DNA of 64,000 nucleotides from Medicago truncatula (taxonomy: Eukaryota; Streptophyta; Magnoliopsida; Fabales; Fabaceae): contig NC_053047.1 of the NCBI RefSeq assembly GCF_003473485.1, positions 33,652,972 to 33,716,971 on the forward strand. Reading direction: 5' to 3'. Both the position numbers and the translations under genes were made by a program. Positions 1-10,767 of this stretch are shown here, one piece after another; the stretch's first letter is position 1, and every line of letters starts with the position of its first letter. A model generated the notes under the pieces. It was given only the letters and a program-made list of their open reading frames with translations, was not told the DNA's origin and ran no database searches.

Positions 1-2709
1 TTCAGTTTGTGATATATGTCATTACTCTAGACATAAGAAAGTACCTTTTCATCTCAGTGTAAATAAAGCAAACAAATGCTATGAAATGTTTCATTTTGAT
101 ATATGGGGTCTTGTTTCTATTCCTTCTATTCATGGTCACAAATATTTCATTACTGCTCTTGATGATCACAGTCGTTTTACTTGGATCATCCTATGTAAAT
201 CAAAATTTGAAGTTCAAAAACATGTTCAAAATTTCATTATCATGATAGAAAATTAGTTTAGTTGTCATGTTAAAACTGTTAGGACGGATAATGGTCCTGA
301 ATTTCTTATGTCAGAATTCTATTCTTCTAAAGGCATTGAGCATCAAACAAGTTGTGTTGAGACTCCCCAACAAAATGGGAGAGTAGAAAGAAAACATCAA
401 CACATCTTGAATGTAGCTAGAGCTTTACTTTTCCAATCAAAATTACCTAAACAGTTCTGGTCTTATTCAGTTTTGCATGCAGTTTACATAATCAATAGAA
501 TTCCTACTCCTCTGCTGCAAAACAAATCCCCTTATTTTCTCAGATTTGGTAATAATTGTGATTTAAATGATTTCAAAGTCTTTGGTTGTCTTTGTTATGC
601 CTCTACCTTACATAATCATAGAACAAAATTTGACTCTAGAGCCAAAAAGTCTCTTTTCTTAGGATACAAGCAAGGTGTTAAAGGAGCTATTCTTTTTGAT
701 CTTGACACCAAAATCATTTTTGTGTCCAGACATGTAACCTATCATGAACATATTCTTCCTTACTCTAATTCAAATCAACCTTTTCAATGGCAGTACCATT
801 CAAATCAACCTATATCTTCTGCCATTGAACCTATCACCAATCTCAACACTAATCAAAATGAATCCACTGTAACCAAAGCCATTAACCCTGAAGATTCTGA
901 AACTGAGATATCTTCCAACATTGAACTTGATGATCACATTCAACCACATTCACAAACTTTACCTGAACCAGATTATTTATCTCTTAGAAAATCAACCAGA
1001 ATTATACAAAAACCAACCTATCTGTCAGACTATGTATGCAATCTCTCTAAAGAATCAGACAATTCATCATCTTCAGGTATACTTTATCCTATCACTCATT
1101 TTCATTCACTCAATAGTTTATCCCCAAACATCAGAAGTTTGCTCTAGCTGTTACTAATGCTGCTGAACCTACAAGTTACAATGAAGCAAGCAAGCAAGAG
1201 TGTTGGGTTAAGGCTATGGAATCTGAACTTGATGCTTTGAAACACAATAAAACTTGGATTTTTGTGGATTCACCACCCAATGTCAAACCTATTGGTAGTA
1301 AATGGGTGTATAAAATCAAACATAAGGCAGATGGGAGCATAGAGAGGTACATGGCCAGACTGGTGGCTAAAGGCTATAATCAAGTTGAAGGCATTGATTT
1401 TTTTGACACTTTTTCACCAGTAGCCAAAATTACTACTGTCAGAACTCTCCTTGCCTTAGCATCAATCAACTCATGGCATCTACACCAATTAGATGTGAAC
1501 AATGCTTTTCTCCATGGAGATTTATCTGAAGACGTTTACATGACTATTCCTCAAGGTGTTGTCAACATAAAACCAAATCAAGTGTGTAAATTGTTGAAGT
1601 CTCTTTATGGTTTAAAGCAAGCCAGCAGAAAATGGTATGAAAAATTGACTAGTTTCTTAATCAGTCAAGGTTACAAACAGTCTGCTTCTGATCATTCCCT
1701 CTTCACTCTTCATTCAGATCCCATGTTCACTGCTCTTCTTGTGTATGTGGATGATGTCATTTTAGCAGGGAATTCAATGGATGAGATCAATAAAATCAAG
1801 GTTACCCTTGATGCAGAATTTAAAATCAAGGATCTTGGTCAACTTAAATATTTCCTTGGCATAGAGGTGGCACATTCTAAACTTGGAATTAGTATATGCC
1901 AAAGAAAATATTGTCTTGATCTTCTTCATGATACAGGCTTACTTGGTTCAAAGCCAGTTTCAACACCACTTGATCCATCTATAAAGCTACACCAAGATAC
2001 TTCAAAAGCTTTTGATGATATTTTTAGCTATAGAAGACTTGTGGGAAAACTCTTGTATCTCACCACAACCAGACCAGACATAGCTTTTGTAACTCAACAA
2101 CTAAGTCAATTTCTATCAACTCCAACCATTACTCATTATGAAGCAGCTTGCAGAGTTGTCAAGTATCTTAAAGGCACTCATGGTCAAGGTTTATTATTCA
2201 GAAGAGATTCAATTTTACAGATACTTGGATTTACAGATGCAGATTGGGCTGGATGTCCTGATACTAGAAGATCCACTTCTGGTTATTGTTTCTTCCTTGG
2301 ATCTTCCCTCATTTCATGGAGAGCTAAGAAGCAGCATACAGTTTCCAGAAGTTCATCTGAAGCTGAATACAGAGCACTTTCTTTTGCTAGTTGTGAATTA
2401 CAATGGCTTCATTATTTGTTGAAAGATTTGGGAGTGTCATGCATCAAGTCACCTGTATTGTACTGTGATAATCAGAGTGCAATACATATTGCTGGGAATC
2501 CTGTGTTTCATGAGAGAACAAAACACTTGGAGATAGATTGCCATTTTGTTAGAGAAAGATTACAGCAGGGTCTTTTCAAGTTGCTTCCTATCAAGTCTCA
2601 ATCACAACTTGCAGATTTCTTTACTAAGCCTTTGCCACCTAAGAACTTTCATTCTTTCATTTCCAAGCTCAACATGTTGGACTTATACCATGCTAAGCTT
2701 GAGGGAGGG
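1..2709 (+). pseudogene. Ty1/copia retrotransposon polyprotein, 5'-truncated by window and disrupted
   Basis: The pol part of a copia element reads from base 2. The end of the pre-integrase zinc region (VCDICHYSRH) is followed by an integrase core with its three acidic positions in FDIWG, RTDNGPEF and the E of QQNGRVERKH. From 1216 come reverse transcriptase (YVDDVILAG near 1743) and RNase H (TDADWAGC, SSSEAEYRAL, ADFFTKPLPP). The order integrase then RT defines Ty1/copia. Two lesions break it: an in-frame TAG at 254-256 in the integrase, and a one-base frameshift near 1122-1137 that moves the reading frame before the RT segment starting around 1138. RT and RNase H remain one open frame to the stop at 2713-2715, which lies just inside the 3' LTR. 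gag, protease and the 5' LTR lie outside the window. Family assignment is certain; the lineage is not determined. Confidence 0.95.
2699..2709 (+). promoter_or_regulatory. Polypurine tract of the copia element
   Basis: A purine-rich run (GAGGGAGGG) abuts the first base of the 3' LTR at 2710. In LTR elements this primes plus-strand DNA synthesis. Its exact adjacency supports the LTR boundary. Confidence 0.8.
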
Positions 2710-2977
2710 TGTTAAAATTGTATCTTTGTTTGTTATAATTAGATAGCTTGGAGAACAAGTTACTTTGCAACTCCATAGAATCTTACTATACACTAGCTGC
2801 ATCTGATCTTAATTCACTAGAAAGTTTGTTAGGATCTTAAACAGCTATATATAGCTTGCTGTAACCGTTTTCTTCTCAATTCTATGAATCTAGCTTTTAT
2901 CTCAATTTTCTCTCTTTCTTCTTTGTTAAGCTTCTGCATTTCTTCAACTTTCACCATGGATATGGTGAAGTTTAACA
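2710..2977 (+). repeat. 3' LTR of the copia element (268 bp)
   Basis: It begins TGTTAAA and ends TTTAACA, so the two ends are perfect 7-base inverted repeats with the standard TG...CA termini. A TATA-like box (TATATATA, 2846-2853) and a pyrimidine-rich stretch follow as expected for U3 and R/U5. The polypurine tract is directly upstream. The base run after it (GGTTA, 2978-2982) would be the target duplication, but the matching left copy is outside the window. Confidence 0.9.
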
Positions 2978-3104
2978 GGTTACACAACGAACATCCCTCA
3001 AAAGGGAGTTAGAGATAAAAGCAGGAATTAAATTAAAAATTCCACAAGTAACATATGAAGAAAACCCCGACTTGGCTACACTATCCGCCACAAGATTGAC
3101 CTCT
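2978..3104 (-). pseudogene. RNase H-like (RVT_3) C-terminal fragment of a non-LTR element
   Basis: On the minus strand about 40 codons read EVNLVADSVAKSGF and onward. This is the conserved 'N.VAD.LAK' end of the RNase H-like domain found at the C-terminus of plant LINEs. Upstream codons fall out of frame, which suggests a one-base insertion near 3105. The copia element ends directly beside it, so it probably inserted into this older remnant. Confidence 0.55.
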
Positions 3105-3166
3105 ATCTCAAAACATAAGTGATTTTGACATAATCATAACCGATACCGAAAGCAATGCTATAGATA

Positions 3167-3332
3167 ATGAGTATTGCTAGCAAAACTCAAAAACTCACTT
3201 CATTATTGGTTCAAATTAAGGTGGGGCTCACACATTCGAAATGGGTTTCACTTAAAGTGTGGGATATACACTAGTTTCATCCAATAAAAGAATGAATGTT
3301 AAAGAGAGTATCCCAAGCATTACTCATAAAAC
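3167..3332. mobile_element. MITE-like repeat, copy 1 (divergent)
   Basis: About 165 bases match two further copies at 24556-24730 and 29606-29767. Shared blocks are the GAGTATTGCTAGCA end, a central run resembling AATGGGTTTCACTTAAAGTG, and CCAATAA followed by a terminal block with AAAGAGAGTATCCC. The ends of copies 2 and 3 are inverted repeats built on CAACACTCA. There is no coding capacity. The superfamily is not determined. Confidence 0.6.
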
Positions 3333-5200
3333 AATTAACTCCGAACCATACCCATCCCTAGTAAGCATAATTTCAAACCAAGGTTTCAACCGACGGTAAT
3401 TAATTTCTTTTTTTTTTTAACAAAGAGAAGAAAATAACGTAATTAATTGTTGTTTGTTGGGTCTTTTTTTTTCTTCTTTCTTCCAGGTGCTATAATAGTA
3501 TAGAGCAATTAATTGTCTTATCTTTGTTAGCTTCAAAACTCCACAAGTAATAAGGGTAAATAAGTAATTACATAGTAACCCTATGTTATCTTTCAATTTC
3601 AAACAATCTCTTCCACTTCAGTCTTCTTCTTCTTCTCTCACGATCACGACCACCACAGTCACAAAGCATTCAGCTTTGTTTTCTGTCATCATCACCGATT
3701 CTTCCTCTCAATTAACAACTAGGGTTTCATCTTTTTCTTCTCTACTTTATTCGCTGTGAGCATTCTTGCTTTTTCTACTCTTTCATATTCGCGCACATAA
3801 CATGTTTGTGAAATGTCCTCTGTGGATTCTCTGTTTAGAATAACCCTGCAAGCTCAAATTTTAACTATTCTTATGTTTTTATGTAATTAGATGTTGGAAT
3901 AATATATCATAGTACTACCCTTTGATGCTCAGTTTTAGAATCTCTTGCTGATAACTCTTTTTTCAACCAATTGATTGAAATTCAAAAAACATTGAATAAA
4001 AGGAACTGCAAGCAAACATGAAAGCAAAGTCCAACAACAAGTATTCGAAATGTGGTGCTATAAAATATCTTTTGTTTGCAATAAACGACGACTGCAAACT
4101 CGGCATATACATTGGACACAATAATGAGTTGGTAAGGTATTTGGAGGATGGTCGTGAAGATGATGTACCTACATTTACACAAACAAATATCATACTGTTT
4201 ACCGCGTAGATTGAGATATATTGGTTATTATTGTATCCAACGTATCTGTCTCGTCAACGTTTAGTACTGGAGGTCGAGTCCTTTACTCGTTTGGTAGTTA
4301 ATTAAATCTCTACTGTTGAAGCTTTGATTGCACCCCAAATTGGATCAAATCTCTCAAGGTCATTGATTTAGAACTGGTTGAAGTGGGAAAGATCGAGTAA
4401 AGTGTGGATTCTTTGTTTTAATTTTCAAATCTTTTTGATTATATTATTAAAATCAAATTGTTTGTGTTTAAATTTTAAGGTATTTGTGAGTGTTGTATTT
4501 ATTTCTTTGTGTTGCTGTCGTCGTCGTTGTGCTTATTTAAATTTTTAATCTTATTATGTTTGGTAGTGTTAGGATTGGATTCGCTACTGCCTTTTGCATT
4601 TGCATTTTGTTGGTGTGCTGCTACTAGATTTGTTGCTACATGCTGTACCTACTGCTTTTGTTGCTACTTAAGTCTTAATTTGTATTTTGATGTTGTTGCT
4701 ACTGTTTTTGCATTCAATTTACAATTAAATCATGTAAAATTTTGGATTTGCATTCTGTTTGTTCGAGATTTGCATTATATTTGCTGATTGCTTGCTATCA
4801 TTTACAACTTCTAGATTTTTGTGGAAATTATGTGTTTTATGAAGATTGGTACTATTATTAAGTTGGCTGAGCCTTCAAACGAGAATCATGAACGAGAGCT
4901 TCTTCGTCTTCTTCTAGCATCATAGCAATGGAAATCGGAATTGATTATTGGATAACGGTGAAACGGTTCGAAGAACGGTTATGGAAAATTGAACGGTAAT
5001 AGAGTAATAGAGAGAACATGGTTATGCAGCACTCAAGTGAGGGGGTCTCAAAGTTACCTATGGTTATGGAGAATTGTACGGATCGAACTTTTCCATTTTT
5101 TTTTCATTTATTTAATTACTATGATGTATATGTGGCTTTTTCATGGGTGCCTCAAAGTTGCATAAGGGAGTAAAGTTAGAGGGTTGGAAAGTGGGTTTTT
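3333..5200. other. Intergenic, no gene recognised; 5'-UTR-like leader at about 3600-3760
   Basis: A CT-rich stretch with 'AACTAGGGTTTCATC' (3717-3731) followed by TCGCTGTGAGC looks like a plant 5' leader ending at a splice donor, but no coding exon could be connected to it. Small open frames at 4018-4209 (+), 3963-4193 (-) and 4509-4787 (+) match nothing I recognise; the last is a hydrophobic, low-complexity frame. A decayed or non-coding transcript unit is possible. Confidence 0.3.
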
Positions 5201-6333
5201 TTAATAGGGGATCAAAATCGCAACTATTGCAAGTTATTTTATTTTAGGAACAAATATTTGAAAGATGGAGTCTTGGAGCAAAAGAAAGGAGAATTTGAGC
5301 TAATTCGTGCCAAAAATATGAAGATCTGATACAAAAATATCTTGTGCAAATAATTTGAAGATCTTGTGCAAAAATATAACAAGTGGCGGGCCCCTTTTAC
5401 CCTTTTGCTGCTTTTGCTTCTTCGACAAAGCTGCCTATTTTAGTATTTCAGACCTAGAGCCTATGGTTTCTTGTGCAACACTTTAGTGATTTAATTCTTA
5501 GGGCTCAAGTCAATGTTAGACTATAAATAGATCAGTCACCTAGTTTGTAAAACCATCTTTTGTTCTTGAAATAATAAGTGACAATTGTTTTCAATAAAAA
5601 GATCAACCTTTATTTTATGTTCTTCTTCTTCTTCTTCTCTTCTATGTCTACAATGAACGTGAGTGAGTAGACTCTTCTTGTCTTGGGATTGTTGGATAAG
5701 TCTAATGACGTAATCCTAATCAAACCAAACCATAAACCCTAATTTTATATAAATCCACTTTCTAATCTAATTTCACCGTTTTGATAATGAATTAACAAAT
5801 ACCAAACTCATAAAGCGAACGCGGAGGGATAGTATTTGTTAATTCATCATCACAAATATCAATTCATAAAAGCGAACACGGAGCTTTGATATTGGAACAA
5901 GTGAAATTAGACAAGGATTGCGAAATATGAGAATAGTCTAGCAAACCTTGAGAAACATAAAGTTTTGTTCTTCAAGGATTCTAATAACAATCAACCATGA
6001 GAATAGGCGTGGTTGCTAGAGGAACACACTCAATGATTTTGAGAGAAACTTTGATACGCTTAAGAGAAACTTGTCTTTAGAAAGTAGGTCCAATATAAAG
6101 TTTAGGTTTAGGGTTTGTTTGTGAAGGAATTGTCACTATGACGAACCAATAATCCCAAGGCGCTATTATTTTATTATTATTATTTTCTTTTAATTAAACA
6201 AAAATACAACTTTCTACCTTCTAAACTTTCAATCTAATCATTGTTAAAAGTTAATTGAATTCATAACTCCCTGTCGGAACGATACTCTTTTTATTACTTC
6301 GATAGAACCGTGCACTTGCGGTTTTACTCATCA
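5200..6333 (+). repeat. Probable LTR of a Ty3/gypsy-type element (solo or remnant)
   Basis: A TATA box (CTATAAATAG, 5521-5530) precedes a transcribed-looking leader. The segment ends with ACCGTGCACTTGCGG followed by TTTTACTCATCA, a 3' end typical of plant gypsy LTRs that closes on CA at 6333. No primer-binding site follows and no gag/pol is attached. The left boundary could not be fixed, so 5200 is approximate. Confidence 0.4.
5789..5893. repeat. Two consecutive hairpins inside the LTR-like region
   Basis: GAATTAACAAATAC (5789-5802) pairs with GTATTTGTTAATTC (5832-5845). A second, shorter pair, AATATCAA with TTGATATT (5886-5893), follows. Both loops contain the same word, CATAAAGCGAACGCGGA or CATAAAAGCGAACACGGA. 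Confidence 0.6.
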
Positions 6334-6619
6334 CCCCTGAAGTTGAGGAACACTTGGTATGTGAGTCCATAGGAAAAGGATGAGGTAGAGGAAGGTGATT
6401 GAATAACCATATATAACAACTACGCAGAAATGGAAATAAGAATATAGTTCAAGAATGAAGAATATATTAATTTGTAAAGATTTGGCACACTTGTCTAATC
6501 CGCACATCTGAACCAATAAAAGGTTTAGAAGGTTGTTCAGAAGTTTCATCAGAACAAACCCATAAATCATTGTGCATATCAAGAACATGCAAGAACATAC
6601 ATGATATGAACATATCATA

Positions 6620-7930
6620 TGCAAAAAAGGATTTCAACTCTATGGTAATTAAATGATTAATGGACTTTGATGTTCTTGGTATTTAACATATGTTCTTAAG
6701 TGATTAACCAAAACAGGAACAAAGTATAAATCAAACCAAGATTCAAGTGATCAAAGAACATTAAAGCTTATGAACCCAATAATAGTTCAGAAGGTTAGTT
6801 AGAGTTTAGAAGGTTCGAAGATATTTCAGAAGGTTGTTCTAAAGGTTTATCAAGAATAAGCCCATAAATAAATTAACATTATCAAGAACATACAAGGCTC
6901 ACATGGCATAAAAGAAAGTGCATAAAAGTACTATGACTTTAGATCAATCAAGGATTAAATGCATTAATTTGGATAAAATTTAAAAGGAATATTATTCTAA
7001 GAAAAATTAGGAATATTCTTCTAAGAAAATCATCATAGATGTTATGCATAGTGCACCTCATTGATGCCCTTCATTCAAGTTCACTATTAATATTTGATAG
7101 CATCAGATGAAGATCATTAAGATGATCACAAATATTCTGAAGTTCAAAAGGTCGTTCAGCTACATGTTTTATCTGACAGAAAGGTACAATAGGTGAAAAA
7201 GCAAAAAGCAAAAGCAAAATGCAAGATCAATTCAGATTCAATTATAATTAGACACATAAGGGAGCATATACGTTCAGTAAAAATGATTACACAAATCAAC
7301 TCTAAATATTCCTAAAATCTTAAAGAGTGTGTAACATTTCTCTCTTATCTTTTCAATGATAATCTTCTTCTTCTTTCAAACCTCCAAACCATTGTAAGAG
7401 AAAATCTCATCTAGTTTTAAGGGTATTAAAATGTTAGTTGAGTAAAAGAAAAGAGTAGAGTCTTGTCTGACTTAGAAAGAAAAGTTGTAAGCCTATTGAG
7501 GCTAGATAATACAGTTTTTGCATGCTAAGGCTAGATAATACACTTTGTAAGCCTGCTGAGGCTAAGATAATACAGAAGGTAAAGTCCCTAGTGGTAGAAA
7601 GTGTAAGGTGCATGAGTTGAGAAGGTTGTCTCAAGGATCATAGTGAACATCTCACAGTTGTGAGGAGTGGAATAACCCACATTAGATGAACCACTATAAT
7701 TCTCGTGTGTTATATTCTTTACCATTACTCTTTATTTTTAACATTAATATTTACATTCACTTTACACACCATTATCCCTTTATTTATTGTTTATTACACT
7801 CACACTTCTGCATGTACTTCAGAACATTCTGAACTTGACCTAGTTTTTATTTATTTCAAGTATCTACTTGAGAATCACTTACCACAAGTGCAAGTTAAAT
7901 TTAAAAAGGGTCATAATTAAACCCCCCTTA
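6620..7930 (+). repeat. Decayed SIRE/Maximus-type copia LTR
   Basis: The segment aligns by eye, with many substitutions and indels, to the better preserved LTR at 26422-28566. Shared landmarks include 'TGATGTTCTTGGTATTTAAC', the repeated GTTCAGAAGGTT words, AAGCCTGCTGAGGCT, GTTGTGAGGAGTGG followed by ACCCACATT, and the tail CTTGAGAATCACTT, AAAAAGGGTCA, AACCCCCCTTA. No internal coding region is attached, so it is a solo or truncated LTR. Small open frames within it are not genes. Confidence 0.6.
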
Positions 7931-8345
7931 TTTTGAATATTATTTCCACTTCAAAGAAAACAGATTACATAATGCTATTGTTGTTCTTGAGAAGAGAATA
8001 AAACAAATCAGAGAGAAAAGGACGAAGAGAAGAGGAAGGTGGCGTTGTTGTTGTGCCTGTGTTTTTTTTTTTAATGAATTTGTAGGTTTTTTTTTAATAA
8101 ATTTTTTGGATTTGTGATAAACACCATGAACTTATAAGTTAAAGAAGATGAAGATGATGCTGAACATATATCCTAGACAAAAAAAAAAATAAAAAAAATA
8201 AAAAAAGAAATTATACAATCACAATGCCACATAATAAAAAATGCTGACTCAGCGCGCCGCATCACTTTAGTTACCTAGTTAGATGAGGCCATGGTCGATT
8301 TATGAAGAATCTTGATTTTACAATGATGAAATCTACTTTTTTACT
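7931..8345. other. Intergenic, low complexity
   Basis: Poly-T and poly-A runs (8061-8105, 8178-8215) surround short unique sequence. No gene or recognised element was seen. Confidence 0.5.
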
Positions 8346-9123
8346 ACATGAGGTAAACTGGAAATGACTTATATTACAGGGGATAAAACACTCTTAACCC
8401 TAGAATATAACATGGAAGAGTTAAATTCTTCAATTTATAAAAAATAAAATGACATTAGAAGTTTAAAAAGTCAAAATTTAGAGTTGGTTATATTAAAGCA
8501 ACAAAGAAACTCAAATGCACAAATAATATTATAGTGTCATATTAATGTACAAGAGAAATCCATAAATTTCACTCACAATACATTAATGAGCAAAGACGGA
8601 GTACCATGAGTATCGTATGCATACCCAGTACGTGTACTTTAACGTTTTACAATTACTTATACTTCAAAGTATCTTCTGTTTAACTAATAAATTGTACACT
8701 TACTTGATTTTCCTCGTAAACATTACCATTTAAAACATGAGGGAAATTGGAAATGACCTATGTTACAGGGGGTAAAATACTATTAACCCTAGAATATAAC
8801 ATGGAAGAGTTAAATTCTTCAATTCATAAAAATTAAAATCACATTAGAAGTTTAAAAATTCAAAATTTAGAGTTGGTTATATCACAGCAACAAAGAAACT
8901 CAAATGCACAAATAATATTACAAGTGTCATATTAATGTACAAGAGAAATTCATAAATTTCACTCACAATACATTAATGAGCAAAGACGGAGTACCACGAG
9001 TACCGTATGCATACCCAGTACGTGTACTTTAACGTTTTACAATTACTTATGCTTCATAGTATCTTCTGTTTAACTAATACATTGTACACTAACTTGATTT
9101 TCCTCGTAAACATTACCTTTTAA
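8346..9123. repeat. Tandem duplication of a 389-bp unit
   Basis: 8346-8734 and 8735-9123 are two head-to-tail copies beginning ACATGAGG and ending ACATTACC(A/T)TTTAAA. They differ by scattered substitutions and very small indels. Both hold CAAAGACGGAGTACCA(T/C)GAG and CCCAGTACGTGTACTTTAA. There is no meaningful open frame. The opening block (GGAAATGACYTATRTTACAG) recurs at 59190-59225, so the unit includes the end of a dispersed repeat. Confidence 0.9.
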
Positions 9124-9386
9124 AATGCTATAAATACTTTCCATTGTACTAAATTATATGATGTTTTGGGCGTTTCACACATTATTAAGAAATGTAATTA
9201 ATTTTGTATGAGAAAGACATGTTATGAGTTGTTTTACAAAATTGTCCTTAATAAATGGTATGAGAAAGATAAATTAAAGAATTAAAAGAAGAGATTAATA
9301 AATAGTTGAAGGCTAAATAGAAAAAGTAATATTATTGTTTGTTGGTATTGTAAAGTTATAATTTAAGATAAAAAAAATTCTTCTAA
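9124..9386. other. Intergenic
   Basis: AT-rich unique-looking sequence with no open frame or recognised repeat. Confidence 0.5.
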
Positions 9387-10117
9387 GGGTCCGTTTGATT
9401 CGAGAATTAGGAGGGGAGGGGAGGGGAGAGAGTTTAACGAAGGGGAGGGGTGATATTTTAATTAAAAACGTGTTTGGTTCGTAAGGAGAGGGGAGGGGAG
9501 GGGAGAGATTTTAAAATTATTTTACCGTTTTACCCTTAAACTTAATTAAATAAAAGAAACGACTTGTTTTTACGATTTCGGAGATCAACGAAAGACAATC
9601 ACACATCTAAGATGCTTATTTTATCTCAAACTGACTCATATATTTCGCTAAACAAGAGATGAATAGGTGAATTAACAGTGAGAAAAAAGGAACAACAAGT
9701 AATAATAAGCTGAATTAAAATAAGATAATAATAATAATAATAAGGTCGTTAATAGCAACAAAGTAGTAGTATGAGTGAGTGGTTTGTACATGTAACAAAT
9801 AAGAGTGATAGATAATATAATAATAAAAGTTGTTACAAGAAAAATATGACAAAATAATAATAAAATTGTTACAAGAATAAGATAACCTAATAATAATAAG
9901 ATTATTACAAAAATAATATAATCTAATAATAATAAAAGTTGTTATAAGGTTAATATTGAGATTTGAAATTAATTTAAGGATAATTATGGCAATGCAATAA
10001 AATTTTAAAGAGATTTGCTCCCCTCCCCTCCCCTCTCATCCGCTTCTAAAAATTGAACCAAACACTTCAAATTAAAAATCTTCCCTCCCCTCCAAAACTC
10101 TCGAACCAAATGAACCC
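9387..10117. mobile_element. PIF/Harbinger-like non-autonomous element with G-rich termini
   Basis: It starts GGGTCCGTTTGATTCGAGA and ends TCTCGAACCAAATGAACCC, imperfect terminal inverted repeats, and is flanked on both sides by TAA (9384-9386 and 10118-10120). A 3-bp TAA/TTA target duplication with a GGG..CGTTTGG terminus is the PIF/Harbinger hallmark. Each end carries repeated GGGGA (left, 9411-9505) or CCCCT (right, 10020-10095) blocks. The interior is rich in AATAAT repeats and has no transposase, so it must be mobilised in trans. Confidence 0.75.
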
Positions 10118-10367
10118 TAAAGTGATCGACTTATAATTTGAAACAGAGGAGTAATACTTATGGATCGGAGTAAAGAGTGCAGTGAGTGAATTGATGTAAA
10201 ATTTAGTTTTTTTCATGCTATAATATCTATAATGACTATCGGGGTGCTATTGTTATTGACAAACTAGTTTACAATGAAAACAAATATTACAATGGAAACA
10301 AATATTACAATGTTTGTGTAATACACAAAATTATCAACCTATTCGTCCTTCCTCATGATGCCCCTAA

Positions 10368-10499
10368 AGTCAACCTTCATCCAGTAGAACTACAATTTGA
10401 AGCTTACTGTTTGATTTTTGAGTTACTGATTCACATTTAATTTCCATGATATTATTGACGATTGGTCAAACATAAAATAAAACTACATTTTAATTGACT
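10368..10499 (+). promoter_or_regulatory. W-box cluster upstream of the TIR-NBS-LRR gene
   Basis: WRKY-type cores TTGAC(C/T) occur at 10368-10373 (AGTCAA, minus), 10464-10469 (GGTCAA, minus) and 10494-10499 (TTGACT, plus), with TTGACG close to 10454. They lie 270-400 bases before the start codon. Such short motifs are frequent by chance; the functional role is inference. Confidence 0.3.
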
Positions 10500-10767
10500 T
10501 GTTTTATTTATTTATTTAAGTTTTCTCGTTGTTTTATTGTTTGAATGGTAACCACATTTAAGATATCAGCAAGAAGAGGTGGTAGTGCAACGATATCTAC
10601 TCTGTGATTGGTCCACACGCTATAGGATGTTGCAAGGAAGTTTCACTTACTACTTTTGTCATTAGTTTTCTCCTTGTTTTAAAGAATCCACCTAACAGAC
10701 CACACAAATTACTCATTCATATTCTCCATTTTCAAAGTCTTTTTTCATCCATATTCTTTCAATTCTC

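Noticed and set aside
4509..4787. 92-codon hydrophobic Cys/Leu/Phe-rich frame
   Set aside because: Composition is explained by TTG/TGC-rich low-complexity sequence; no homology recognised.
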